Source of the DNA: Tanticharoenia sakaeratensis NBRC 103193
GTDB taxonomy: Bacteria > Pseudomonadota > Alphaproteobacteria > Acetobacterales > Acetobacteraceae
NCBI RefSeq assembly: GCF_000963885.1
Contig: NZ_BALE01000009.1
Location: 186,001-250,000 of the forward strand
Reading direction: 5' to 3'
DNA: 64,000 bases
Under the pieces are notes generated by a model. That model did not search any database. It saw only the letters and a list, made by a program, of their open reading frames with translations, and was not told the DNA's origin. Below are positions 36,351 to 45,043 of this stretch, in pieces. The translations under genes and the position numbers were made by a program. How positions within the stretch are numbered: position 1 is the stretch's first letter; the number at the start of each line of letters is the position of its first letter.

Positions 36351-38216
36351 TTGACCGAAAGCGACATTCTTCAGGCCGGACGGGAGACACCGCAGGCGGT
36401 GCTCGCCCGCGTGTTCGGCTTTCCGGCATTCCGGAGCCTGCAGGAAGACGCGGTCGAAAGTGTCATGCGCGGCGAGGACGTGCTCGTCCTGATGCCAACA
36501 GGTGGAGGCAAGAGCCTCTGCTATCAGGTTCCGGCGCTCTGCCGCCCCGGCATGGGCCTTGTCGTCTCCCCCCTGATCGCCCTGATGGACGATCAGGTGG
36601 CAGCTCTCCGGCAGGTGGGCGTCCGTGCGGCTGCACTTCATTCCGAGCTGGAAACCGACGAGGCGGCCCAGATCCGGGCCGATCTGTCGAACGATCGCAT
36701 CGACATCCTGTATGTCTCGCCCGAGCGGTTGCTGTCGCCCGGAACGCGCGACTGGCTCGCCCGCCGCAAGCTCTCGGTCATCGCGATCGACGAGGCGCAC
36801 TGCATCTCCGCATGGGGCCATGAATTCCGGCCGGAATATCGCGGCCTGTCCACGCTACGCGACATCTTCCCCGGCGTTCCGCGCATTGCCCTGACCGCAA
36901 CTGCCGATCCACGAACACGCGACGACATTCTTGCAGCCCTCGACATGCGTCACGCGCGTGTACTGACGGCGAGCTTTCACCGCCCCAACCTGATGATCGC
37001 GGCGTTGCCGAAAACCGGCGAGACACGACAGCTTCAGGATGCGCTCGCCGCTCACACGGGACCTGGAGCGACGGGCGCCTGCATCGTCTATTGCGGGTCG
37101 CGCGCGAAGACCGAACGGGTCGCCAATTCCCTGCGACAGCGCAACATCACGGCACTTGCGTTTCATGCCGGTCTGTCGCCGATGGAAAAGCGTGCGGCGC
37201 TGACGCGCTTTCGTGCAGGGGAGCCGATGGTCATCGCGGCGACCATCGCCTTCGGCATGGGCATCGACCGCCCGGACGTGCGCTGCGTCGTCCATCTCGA
37301 CATGCCGGGTTCGCCGGAGGCGTATTATCAGCAGATCGGACGCGCGGGCCGCGACGGGGCTATGGCCGACACCGTCCTGCTCTACGGCGGCGAGGACATG
37401 GCTCGCGCGCGCCACTGGCTGGAGCAGTCCAACGCGCCCGAGAGCGAACGCCGCATCATGGGCCAGCGGCTGGAAAGCATGATCGCGCTCACCGAGACGA
37501 CGGGTTGCCGCACGCGCGCGCTCCTGGCCTGTTTCGGGGAAACGCTGGCGGAGTCATGTGGCCATTGTGACAACTGCCGCAATCCGGTCGCGACGTTCGA
37601 CGGAACGCAGGCCGCACAGAAGGTGCTCTCTGCCATCTATCGAACCGGGCAACGGTTCGGCGCCGTTCATCTTACCAACGTGCTGCGCGGCAAGGCGGAC
37701 GACGCGGTCACGCGCAACGCGCACCAGCACCTGTCCGTATTCGGGGTCGGGAAGGATCACGATGCGACATGGTGGCGTGGCGTGATCCGGCAACTGATCG
37801 CACGCGGCGCCATTCGCACGGTCGGCGAACATGGTGCCCTGGCGCTCGATCCTGACGTCGCACGCCCCATTCTGCGCGGAGAAGAGCCCGTTCTCCTGCG
37901 TGACGACCAGACGGCGGCACTAGCCCGTGGACGTTCGTCGCGCGGGCGTGACACTGCGCGAGACGGCGGTCGCGATACCGAGCCTGCGCTCGATCCTGCG
38001 TCCGAGGCGCTGTTCGATGCCTTGCGCGCATGGCGTCTGTCGGAGGCGCGGGAACAGACGATCCCGCCCTACGTCATCTTTCACGACAGCGTCCTGCGGG
38101 ACATCGCGCGGGACAATCCACAGGACCGGGCCTCGCTCGGCCGCATCAAGGGCGTCGGCGCATCCAAGCTCGATCGCTATGCGGACGCGATCCTGACCGC
38201 ACTGGGCGCTCTCTGA
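36351..38216 (+). CDS. recQ: ATP-dependent DNA helicase RecQ
   Basis: The 621-residue helicase has motif 0 FRSLQEDAV, Walker A LMPTGGGKSLCYQVP, DEAH box IAIDEAHCISAWGHEFR, motif VI QQIGRAGRDG, and a zinc-binding RQC region with cysteines at GCRTRALLACFGE and CGHCDNC. A C-terminal HRDC domain starts near residue 550 (EALFDALRAWRL). It acts 3'-5' in recombination and repair. TTG at 36351 is the best start in frame. Confidence 0.95.
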   Translation: MTESDILQAGRETPQAVLARVFGFPAFRSLQEDAVESVMRGEDVLVLMPTGGGKSLCYQVPALCRPGMGLVVSPLIALMDDQVAALRQVGVRAAALHSELETDEAAQIRADLSNDRIDILYVSPERLLSPGTRDWLARRKLSVIAIDEAHCISAWGHEFRPEYRGLSTLRDIFPGVPRIALTATADPRTRDDILAALDMRHARVLTASFHRPNLMIAALPKTGETRQLQDALAAHTGPGATGACIVYCGSRAKTERVANSLRQRNITALAFHAGLSPMEKRAALTRFRAGEPMVIAATIAFGMGIDRPDVRCVVHLDMPGSPEAYYQQIGRAGRDGAMADTVLLYGGEDMARARHWLEQSNAPESERRIMGQRLESMIALTETTGCRTRALLACFGETLAESCGHCDNCRNPVATFDGTQAAQKVLSAIYRTGQRFGAVHLTNVLRGKADDAVTRNAHQHLSVFGVGKDHDATWWRGVIRQLIARGAIRTVGEHGALALDPDVARPILRGEEPVLLRDDQTAALARGRSSRGRDTARDGGRDTEPALDPASEALFDALRAWRLSEAREQTIPPYVIFHDSVLRDIARDNPQDRASLGRIKGVGASKLDRYADAILTALGAL

Positions 38217-38238
38217 GCCGCCCTTGATGCGTCCGCCG

Positions 38239-38781
38239 TCACTCCTGACGGGCGGCCTGTTCGACGGGAAACTGCAGCGTTCTGCTTGAGCCGCCGAGAA
38301 ACACGAACGTCACCGGGACCGAACCGCCAGGCAGGATCCCGGACTTCAGGCCGAGACAGACGAAATGATAGCCACCGACTGAAAACACCATGGCCGTGTG
38401 CTTCGGCAGGGCAAGGTGCGTGAACAGCGCGCTCGTCTTTTCCGTCGGCTCCTGATCGGTATGGCGCGCGATGATCTGCTGGCACGCGGGTGCCGTGATC
38501 CCCGTCAGAAGATGGGTCTGGCTGCTGTGGTTCTCGATCGTGAAATAGCCATCCGCCAGATCCGAATGTCCCGGCACGAGCTGAAAGCTCGGCGCCGTCA
38601 CCGAGATGTCGGCACCGGCGTTGCGCTGTCCCGGCAGATCGGTGTCCGCGTCGGGTCGAGGCGTCTGTGCCAAGGCGGCGGCTGAGACCAGAAGTGCCAA
38701 TCCCGAAAACAGGGCACCGATATACCCGGCGCGGATCGTACCCCGGTGGATCATGCCAGCCGGGCGGGGGTGTTTCGTCAC
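38239..38781 (-). CDS. PCu(A)C-like periplasmic copper chaperone with altered ligands
   Basis: The 180-residue protein has a signal segment ending ALAQ (about residue 39) and a cupredoxin-like PF04314 domain: DGYFTIENHSSQTHLLTGI, then VFSVGGYHFVCLGLKSGI and VPVTFVFLGG. In the family the copper site is H/M-rich (HxnMxnHxM). Here the final HxM is HFV with Cys next, and the middle Met is not evident, so copper handling may differ. GTG at 38781 is supported by GGAG eight bases upstream. It is adjacent to recQ, convergently arranged. Confidence 0.75.
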   Translation of the reverse strand: MTKHPRPAGMIHRGTIRAGYIGALFSGLALLVSAAALAQTPRPDADTDLPGQRNAGADISVTAPSFQLVPGHSDLADGYFTIENHSSQTHLLTGITAPACQQIIARHTDQEPTEKTSALFTHLALPKHTAMVFSVGGYHFVCLGLKSGILPGGSVPVTFVFLGGSSRTLQFPVEQAARQE

Positions 38782-38950
38782 TCTGCGAACTCCGAAGCCT
38801 CTGATTTCATGACATCATGCGGTATTGTATCATCAGGCTCAATGTTCGCGCCGTTTCCGACTGCCACGATGCTTTGGCGCGACGCTGTGATCTGTGGGAT
38901 AATCGGGCTAGGCCGGTTTGTCCGGTCGGTTCCAGGAGATACCCCTCGCG

Positions 38951-39445
38951 ATGCGTTGCCCGTTTTGCGGCCACGAAGACACCCAGGTCAAAGACAGCCG
39001 CCCGAACGACGACGGCGCGTCCATCCGCAGGCGCCGCGTCTGCGCCGGATGCGCGCAGCGTTTCACGACGATCGAGCGGGTCCAGTTGCGCGAACTCGTC
39101 GTCATCAAGGCCGATGGCCGCCGGGTCCCGTTCGATCGGGACAAGCTGATGCGCTCGATCCGCATCGCCCTGCGCAAGCGTCCGGTTCAGGAGGAACGTA
39201 TCGAGCGTGTGGTCAACGGCCTTGTCAGACAGCTCGAAGCCTCCGGTGAGCCCGAGATCGCATCGAAGCGAATTGGCGAGCTGGCGATGGACGCCTTGCA
39301 TGACATCGACGGGGTGGCCTATGTCCGCTTCGCCAGCGTCTACCGTGACTTCCACGAGATCGGCGAATTCTCGGACATCTTGACGGACATGCAGCCCGAA
39401 GGCGTGTCCGAACGGCTGCCCGACCGCGCGGATCCGTTGGACTGA
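38951..39445 (+). CDS. nrdR: Transcriptional repressor NrdR
   Basis: The 164-residue protein starts [18 protein letters not shown] and has a four-Cys zinc ribbon (CPFC and CAGC), then [15 protein letters not shown] and an ATP-cone from about residue 48 ([16 protein letters not shown]). It senses ATP/dATP and represses ribonucleotide reductase genes. CAGGAG precedes the ATG. nrdR-nusB-thiL is a conserved bacterial order. Confidence 0.96.
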   Translation: MRCPFCGHEDTQVKDSRPNDDGASIRRRRVCAGCAQRFTTIERVQLRELVVIKADGRRVPFDRDKLMRSIRIALRKRPVQEERIERVVNGLVRQLEASGEPEIASKRIGELAMDALHDIDGVAYVRFASVYRDFHEIGEFSDILTDMQPEGVSERLPDRADPLD

Positions 39446-39479
39446 CACGCTGGCCCATACAGGCTGAGAGGACGCCCCC

Positions 39480-39977
39480 ATGACCGATTCAACTGCGCCC
39501 GGACGCCCGCCGAAAGCCCGTTCGCGCACGACCGCGCGCGTCGCCGCCGTTCAGGCGCTTTTCCAGTGCGAGCAGGCCGGCGAGACCGCAGAGACCGTTG
39601 CCGACCAATTCACGCGCCATCGCCTTGGCGGAACCAGCACCGAAGACATCGACGAAGGGCAGATGCCCGATGCGGATTTCCGCCTGTTCGGCATGATCGT
39701 GCGTGGCACGACCGTGGCGCAGGACCGTATCGATGCCGAGCTTTCCGGCGCGCTGCCGGAAGCCTGGCCGCTCCATCGCCTCGATCCGGTCCTGCGTGCG
39801 CTCCTGCGCGCGGCCGTCTTCGAATTCGGCAGCGATACGCCGCCGCGCGTGGTCATCAACGAGTATCTGGATGTCGCGCACGGTTTCTTCTCGGGCGACG
39901 AACCCAAGCTGGTGAACGGGGTGCTGGACGCTCTGGCCAAGGCGCGCGCCCTTCAGACACCGGACACGGATGACTGA
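39480..39977 (+). CDS. nusB: Transcription antitermination protein NusB
   Basis: The 165-residue all-helical protein shows TTARVAAVQALFQCEQ at the start and LDPVLRALLRAAVFEF plus VVINEYLDVAHGFF in the second half. It binds boxA RNA with NusE (S10) in rRNA antitermination. It overlaps thiL by eight bases. No riboflavin synthesis gene (ribH) precedes it, as it does in many relatives. Confidence 0.94.
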   Translation: MTDSTAPGRPPKARSRTTARVAAVQALFQCEQAGETAETVADQFTRHRLGGTSTEDIDEGQMPDADFRLFGMIVRGTTVAQDRIDAELSGALPEAWPLHRLDPVLRALLRAAVFEFGSDTPPRVVINEYLDVAHGFFSGDEPKLVNGVLDALAKARALQTPDTDD

Positions 39978-40935
39978 CGATCCGCAGGCGCCGGGCGAAT
40001 TCGGCTTCATCGCCCGGCACTTCGCGCCGCTTGCCGGCCCGGAGGGGCTCGGGCTCGGCGATGACGCCGCCCTCTTTCGACCATCCGCCGGCATGGAAAC
40101 GGTCATTTCCGCCGACATGATGGTGGAGGCGGTTCATTTTTTCCCGGACGATCCGCCCGACCTGATCGCCCGCAAACTGCTCCGATGCAATCTGTCCGAC
40201 CTTGCGGCCATGGGCGCAGTACCTCGGGGCTATCTGCTTGCGATTGCAAAACCCGATCGTCTGCATGACGCATGGTTTTCAGAGTTCGCTCGCGGTCTTG
40301 CGACTGACCAGGCGACATTCGGTCTTACCCTGTTCGGGGGCGATACGACGCGTTCTACCGGACCTCTGGTGCTGTCGCTGACAATCCTCGGCGATGTCCC
40401 GGCGGGCGCCGCGCTTCGCCGATCCGGCGCTCGACCAGGCGATTCGGTCTGGGCCAGCGGAACGATCGGCGATGCTGCGCTGGGGCTGCTGGCACGGCAA
40501 GGGAAGCTGCCCGATCCTGATGGCATGCTGCGCGACCGTTATCTCCTGCCGCATCCGCGGATGGGCCTGGGTCTCGCTGTCCGCGACATTGCCCATGCCG
40601 CCATGGATATCTCTGACGGCCTGGTGCAGGACGCGGGCCATCTCGCACGTGCAAGCAACGTCCGGATCACGATCGATGCGGATTGCGTGCCCTCGTCAGC
40701 GGCAGCACGGGCGGCCGGCGGCGACTGGCTCGAGACCAGATTGACCGGTGGAGACGACTACGAACTCCTGCTGACATGTCCCGCCGATCGAACCGATGCG
40801 CTTCTGGCGGCTGCGTCCGCCAGTGGCACCGCACTGACCCGCATCGGTGCCGTCGAGCCGGGGCAGGGTGTCGTGGTGCTGGATCAGGCAGGACGGGGCA
40901 TCAGCTTTGCCCGTCCGGGCTGGCAGCACTTCTGA
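39970..40935 (+). CDS. thiL: Thiamine-monophosphate kinase
   Basis: The 321-residue PurM-fold kinase has GLGDDAALF, VISADMMVEAVHF, LRCNLSDLAAMGAVP, LFGGDTTRS and AMDISDGLVQDAGH in order. It phosphorylates TMP to thiamine diphosphate. There is no TPP riboswitch before it; it reads through from nusB. Its last 35 bases overlap an opposite-strand acetyltransferase gene. Confidence 0.95.
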   Translation: MTDDPQAPGEFGFIARHFAPLAGPEGLGLGDDAALFRPSAGMETVISADMMVEAVHFFPDDPPDLIARKLLRCNLSDLAAMGAVPRGYLLAIAKPDRLHDAWFSEFARGLATDQATFGLTLFGGDTTRSTGPLVLSLTILGDVPAGAALRRSGARPGDSVWASGTIGDAALGLLARQGKLPDPDGMLRDRYLLPHPRMGLGLAVRDIAHAAMDISDGLVQDAGHLARASNVRITIDADCVPSSAAARAAGGDWLETRLTGGDDYELLLTCPADRTDALLAAASASGTALTRIGAVEPGQGVVVLDQAGRGISFARPGWQHF

Positions 40936-41536
40936 CGGGCGTTTCATAAGCCGAAAGAAACGCCTGCAGATCGTCGCCCGTCATCAGCGGCAACGCCGCA
41001 CGGATCTTGTCCTCGGGCCAATCCCACCAGCCCAGCGCGAGCAGGCGCGTGATGGTCTGCTCGTCGAACCGGCGTCGGACGATGCGGCCTGGATTGCCCG
41101 CCACGATACTGTAGGGCGGAATGTCGCCGCGCGCCGTGGTCTGCGCACCGATGACGCTGCCTGTACCGATCCGCGTGCCGGGAAGAATGGTCGCACCGAG
41201 CCCGATCCAGACATCGTGTCCGATCGAGACGGCACCGCGCCCCTCATGGTCGCGCGGTGCTTCGCCGGTCAGGCCCCAGAACGATCCGAGCACGCCGAAC
41301 GGATAGGTCGTCGCCGTATCCATGCGGTGATTGCCGAGAATGATTGTGACGTCGGGACCGATCGAGCAGAAATCGCCGATTTCGAGTGGTGCCATTTCAG
41401 GCTCCAGCACGCGGGGGCGGCCATAGGTGTGCGGCCCGATGCGCCAACCCCATTGTTCGATGTCGGCTGCCAGCTGGTAACGCGTCAGCGCCGCGAAGAC
41501 CGGTTTGGGACGACGAGGCGAGGACACGTGTTCCAT
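40901..41536 (-). CDS. CatB/Vat-type hexapeptide-repeat acetyltransferase
   Basis: The 211-residue left-handed beta-helix protein has IGPHTYGRPRVL, IGDFCSIGPDVTIILGNH (containing the catalytic His of xenobiotic acetyltransferases), and the repeat block ISIGHDVWIG-like to GTGSVIGAQT, then VAGNPGRIVRRRF. Relatives acetylate chloramphenicol or streptogramins, but most chromosomal members act on sugars or unknown hydroxyls. Resistance should not be assumed. Confidence 0.85.
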   Translation of the reverse strand: MEHVSSPRRPKPVFAALTRYQLAADIEQWGWRIGPHTYGRPRVLEPEMAPLEIGDFCSIGPDVTIILGNHRMDTATTYPFGVLGSFWGLTGEAPRDHEGRGAVSIGHDVWIGLGATILPGTRIGTGSVIGAQTTARGDIPPYSIVAGNPGRIVRRRFDEQTITRLLALGWWDWPEDKIRAALPLMTGDDLQAFLSAYETPVRSAASPDGQS

Positions 41537-41551
41537 CCGGTGCTCCGGGCT

Positions 41552-42820
41552 TCAGGGGCCAGTGTCGGGCGCCGGGCGTTCGATGGCGCGCTCGTAGACG
41601 CGATACCGCTTGTTGGGCAGAGGCGCGATGCGCTCGATCAGCCGCCGCATCGGCATATCATGTTCGCGGATCCAGCCCAGATCCACATGATTGTAGGGCA
41701 GGCTGTGTCCGCGCTGAAACAGTTCCGCGATCGCGACGCCCGGCATCAGCGCGCCGAGCAGTGTCCCCTGCAGCCTGGATGACACGCCCAGCAGGATCAC
41801 CCGGGCCGATGTGAAGCGGTGTCGCAGCAGCCGTATGCCGAGCCGGGCCCACCCGAAAGGCGAGGGAGCCCCGCCGAGATCGCCGGCAATGTCATAGAGA
41901 TTGGGCACGACGAGCGCCATGGCGACCGGAACGCCGTTCTGTTCGATCTGAACGTAATGTTCCGACCGCAGCAGGGGAGCAAGCTGCTTGATCATCGATT
42001 CGATTTCGTAGGACTGCAGCGGCACGAAATTCCAAGTGTTCTTCCACGCGTCATTATACAGCGTCCGCAGGACCTCGCCCTGCTGGGCGATTTCCTTCTT
42101 CGACAGGCTCTTGATGGCGATGTTGCGCAACGCACCCTGGCCCGGCTTCATGCCGTCCGGGACCGCGTGCGCCAGCTCGGTCGTCCCGTCCAACGGCATG
42201 CGGTAACTCAGAAGATCGTTGGTCTCGTCGAACCCGAAGGCGGCAACATGATCCGCAAGCCATACAGGGTGCCACGGCATGGCAATCATCGCCGGCTCGG
42301 ACTGTCCTTCGATCATCAGGCCCGATTCGCCATTCGGGCTAGGCGTGAGGGGGCCGCGCATCCCGCGCATTCCCTGAGCCCTCAGCCAGTCCTGCGCCGC
42401 GTCCAGCAACGCATGAACGACAGCACGATCGTCGATCGCATCGAGCGCACCGAAATATCCGGGCGCGTTTGCGTCCTGCGACTGTGCCACGAAATCGACC
42501 TGCGCGCAGATCCGGCCCACCGGCGCGCCGCTGCGCCATGCGATGAACATCTGGACCGATGCATGCCGGTAAAACGCCGATTTCGCGGGATGCAGGAGAT
42601 CGGCCTGTTCCAGGTCGAGGGGCGGCACGAAGCCTGCAAGTCCCGCATACAGGCGCCGCGGAAGACTGATGAAGAGCGCGATACCAGCCTTGTCCGCAAC
42701 CGGGGTCACCGACACCGCATCAGCGGGGGAGTCGGAGCGCACGAGGTCAGATTCGGGCTGTGGCACGGTGGTCTCGAACTTCCATGATCGGGAGGGGCGG
42801 CTGTTTTCCAGCTTGGCCAA
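41552..42820 (-). CDS. GNAT-fold acyltransferase-like protein, possible ceramide-synthase relative
   Basis: The 422-residue protein belongs to a GNAT-like family seen widely in Proteobacteria. Key stretches are RRLYAGLAGFVPPLDLEQ, PVGRICAQVD, GYFGALDAIDD, MRGPLTPSPNGESGLMIEG and the C-terminal GVSSRLQGTLLGALM. In Caulobacter a protein of similar description is the bacterial ceramide synthase. This link is from memory of the family and is not proven. TTG at 42820 is a weak start; a later one may be used. It is divergent from an SDR gene with 49 bp between, and may share its promoter region and pathway. Confidence 0.6.
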   Translation of the reverse strand: MAKLENSRPSRSWKFETTVPQPESDLVRSDSPADAVSVTPVADKAGIALFISLPRRLYAGLAGFVPPLDLEQADLLHPAKSAFYRHASVQMFIAWRSGAPVGRICAQVDFVAQSQDANAPGYFGALDAIDDRAVVHALLDAAQDWLRAQGMRGMRGPLTPSPNGESGLMIEGQSEPAMIAMPWHPVWLADHVAAFGFDETNDLLSYRMPLDGTTELAHAVPDGMKPGQGALRNIAIKSLSKKEIAQQGEVLRTLYNDAWKNTWNFVPLQSYEIESMIKQLAPLLRSEHYVQIEQNGVPVAMALVVPNLYDIAGDLGGAPSPFGWARLGIRLLRHRFTSARVILLGVSSRLQGTLLGALMPGVAIAELFQRGHSLPYNHVDLGWIREHDMPMRRLIERIAPLPNKRYRVYERAIERPAPDTGP

Positions 42821-42869
42821 GCCGCGATAGATGTCACGTCACGAACGGATTCGCAAAGGAGGCGACAGC

Positions 42870-43661
42870 ATGAACGGCGCACAGCGGTCGCAGACCCGGG
42901 AACCACACGTCCTGGTCACAGGGGCATCAGGCGGACTTGGAGCGGCACTTGCCCGCCACCATGCAGCGCTTGGCCATCGCCTGACGCTTTGGGGGCGAAA
43001 CGAGGAGCGGCTGAACGCCGTGGCCGGTTCCTGCCGGGCGCTTGGCGCCATGGTCGTTACGCGCATCGTCGACCTGGAGAACCCGACGGCCGCCGAGCAT
43101 GCCTATCTGGAAGATGACGCGCGCGATCCGGTCGACATCGCAATCTTCAACGCCGGACTTTCGGATATTCGCGCGCCCGATGCACTGACCGAAGATCCGG
43201 AGCGTGTGCGGGCACTGGGCCTGGTCAACTACGTGACGCCCAGCGTGCTCGCGACCGTCGCCGCCGGAAAGATGCTGCCGCGCGGCGGACGCATCATCAT
43301 GATCGGTTCTGTCGCGGCATTCCACGACCTCCCATTCGGGACGGCCTATTCAGGATCCAAGGCGGGTCTCGCCCGGTTCTCGACGGCGCTCGACCTCTAC
43401 ACGCGTCCGCGCAGCGTGCCGGTTCTTCTCGTCTCGCCCGGCTTCATCGATACCCCCATGAGCCGGCGGCTCAGCGGTGCGCGTCCGTTCCTTGTCAAGC
43501 CGGCGCGCGCGGCGCGACTGATCGTGGAAGCGAGTGCGCAGGGGAAACGGCACATCGTCTTCCCATGGCCGTTCCACGTGTTGCGCATCATCGACATGCT
43601 GGCGCCCTATCGGCTCCGCGCGGCTCTTCTTGGGCGCGTGAAGGTGACCCAAAGTCCCTGA
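42870..43661 (+). CDS. Short-chain dehydrogenase/reductase
   Basis: The 263-residue SDR has VTGASGGLGAALARHH (cofactor loop), FNAGLSD, and a catalytic set Ser in IMIGSVAAF with Tyr/Lys in TAYSGSKAGLARF. An IDTPMSRRLSG motif follows. The C-terminal segment after about residue 215 (HIVFPWPFHVLRIIDML) is hydrophobic and suggests membrane contact, as in lipid-modifying SDRs. A strong AAAGGAGG precedes the ATG. It is divergent from the acyltransferase gene. Confidence 0.85.
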   Translation: MNGAQRSQTREPHVLVTGASGGLGAALARHHAALGHRLTLWGRNEERLNAVAGSCRALGAMVVTRIVDLENPTAAEHAYLEDDARDPVDIAIFNAGLSDIRAPDALTEDPERVRALGLVNYVTPSVLATVAAGKMLPRGGRIIMIGSVAAFHDLPFGTAYSGSKAGLARFSTALDLYTRPRSVPVLLVSPGFIDTPMSRRLSGARPFLVKPARAARLIVEASAQGKRHIVFPWPFHVLRIIDMLAPYRLRAALLGRVKVTQSP

Positions 43662-43731
43662 CCGATACGATCCCGACGCTTCTTGACGCGTTCGTGAGAG
43701 ACTGCGAGTGATCGCGCATGAATGTTTCAAC

Positions 43732-43756
43732 CTGATCATCATTCCGTGATGATCAG
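43732..43756. repeat. 9-bp inverted repeat upstream of glk
   Basis: CTGATCATC (43732-43740), a 7-base spacer and GATGATCAG (43748-43756) form a perfect dyad 60 bp before the glucokinase start and 71 bp after the SDR stop. No T-run follows, so an operator is as likely as a terminator. Confidence 0.5.
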
Positions 43757-43815
43757 GGTGGAAAAGGTCTCTCGGGCCACGGGCCCGCTCAATCGATGCC
43801 AAGGACGTCAGTATC

Positions 43816-44784
43816 ATGAAAGAAATCGTAGCGGTCGATATTGGCGGCACTCATGCGCGTTTCGCGCTGGCCGAAGTCGAGGATGGCAAGGTGCTGAGCC
43901 TTGCGGAAGAAACCACGCTGCGCTGTGCGGAACATGCGAGCTTCGCACTTGCCTGGGAGGCGTTCGGCCGCCGTCTCGGACGTCCTCTTCCGCGTGAAGC
44001 CGGGATCGCGGTCGCCTGTCCGATCCAGGGCGAAGTCCTGAAGATGACCAACAATCCGTGGATCATCCAGCCCGGTCAGCTCGCATCCCGACTGCATCTC
44101 GACCACTTCGTCCTCGTCAACGATTTCGGTGCTGTCGGTCATGCCGTGGCGCAGGTCGGCCCGGAGCATCTCAAGCATCTCTGCGGCCCTGACCGCGCGA
44201 TGCCCTCGTCAGGTGCGACGACCATTGTCGGGCCGGGAACCGGGCTTGGCGCCGCGTGCCTGCTGCGTCGCGGAAGCCGGTATTTTGTCATGGAGACGGA
44301 AGGCGGACACATCGACTTCCCGCCAGTTGACGAGCTTGAGGACAAGATCCTCTCCGCCCTGCGCAAGCGGTTCCGCCGCGTGTCGGCCGAGCGGGTCGTG
44401 TCGGGACCCGGCCTCAGCAATCTTTACGAGATCATTGCCGACATCCAGTCGCTGCCAATCACGGTGCGCGACAACCGGCAGCTCTGGACCATGGCGCTGG
44501 AACGTCGCGATACGTTGGCGGAAGCGGCTCTCGAGCGTTTCTGTCTGAGCCTTGGGTCCATCGCCGGCGATCTGGCCCTGGCTCATGGTGCGCATAGCGT
44601 CGTGATTGCAGGAGGCTTGGGTCTGCGCCTGGCGGATCAGCTTGCGAATTCAGGATTTGCAGAGCGCTTCGTCGCGAAGGGGCGTTTCGAAGCGATGATG
44701 ACGGACATGCCCGTGAAGATCATCACGCATCCGCAGCCGGGTCTCTTCGGCGCAGCGGCAGCTTACGCCGAGGCGCATAGCTGA
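43816..44784 (+). CDS. glk: Glucokinase
   Basis: The 322-residue ROK-unrelated bacterial glucokinase has VAVDIGGTHARFALAE (phosphate 1), ACPIQG, LVNDFGAVGHAV, IVGPGTGLGAACLL and METEGGHIDFPP. It phosphorylates glucose to glucose 6-phosphate in the cytoplasm, feeding the pentose phosphate and Entner-Doudoroff routes that dominate in acetic acid bacteria. CAAGGAC precedes the ATG. Confidence 0.94.
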   Translation: MKEIVAVDIGGTHARFALAEVEDGKVLSLAEETTLRCAEHASFALAWEAFGRRLGRPLPREAGIAVACPIQGEVLKMTNNPWIIQPGQLASRLHLDHFVLVNDFGAVGHAVAQVGPEHLKHLCGPDRAMPSSGATTIVGPGTGLGAACLLRRGSRYFVMETEGGHIDFPPVDELEDKILSALRKRFRRVSAERVVSGPGLSNLYEIIADIQSLPITVRDNRQLWTMALERRDTLAEAALERFCLSLGSIAGDLALAHGAHSVVIAGGLGLRLADQLANSGFAERFVAKGRFEAMMTDMPVKIITHPQPGLFGAAAAYAEAHS

Positions 44785-44797
44785 AGGCGGCCATCGC

Positions 44798-44871
44798 TGG
44801 AGGTCCGGGCGGGAATCGAACCCACATTCGCGGATTTGCAGTCCGCTACATCACCATTCTGCCACCGGACC
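44798..44871 (-). tRNA. tRNA-Cys (GCA anticodon)
   Basis: On the minus strand the acceptor GGTCCGG (44871-44865) pairs with CCGGACC (44808-44802). The discriminator is T, and CCA is encoded at 44800-44798. The anticodon stem GCGGA/TCCGC closes CTGCAAA, giving anticodon GCA. The T-loop TTCGATT is standard. The tRNA is 74 nt including CCA. Confidence 0.95.
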
Positions 44872-45043
44872 GGAGCGAGGCCGGTGGCTATATCGACTGT
44901 CCCGCAGAAGAGGTCAAGTCACTCCGATCGATCTGATGCTCACAGGCGTCTCGCTGTAGTTTCTTTTCGAGATTGCGCCAGCCTGTTAACGTCCGGTTCA
45001 CCGGATTGCGCCATCCTCGGCGCTGCTATCGACAGGGATCGGC

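Noticed and set aside
39446-39970. Possible TPP riboswitch before thiL
   Set aside because: thiL overlaps nusB by eight bases and no THI-box sequence is visible in nusB or before it.
40901-41536. Chloramphenicol or streptogramin resistance determinant
   Set aside because: The hexapeptide family includes resistance enzymes, but chromosomal members are diverse. No mobile context or close motif match justifies a resistance call.
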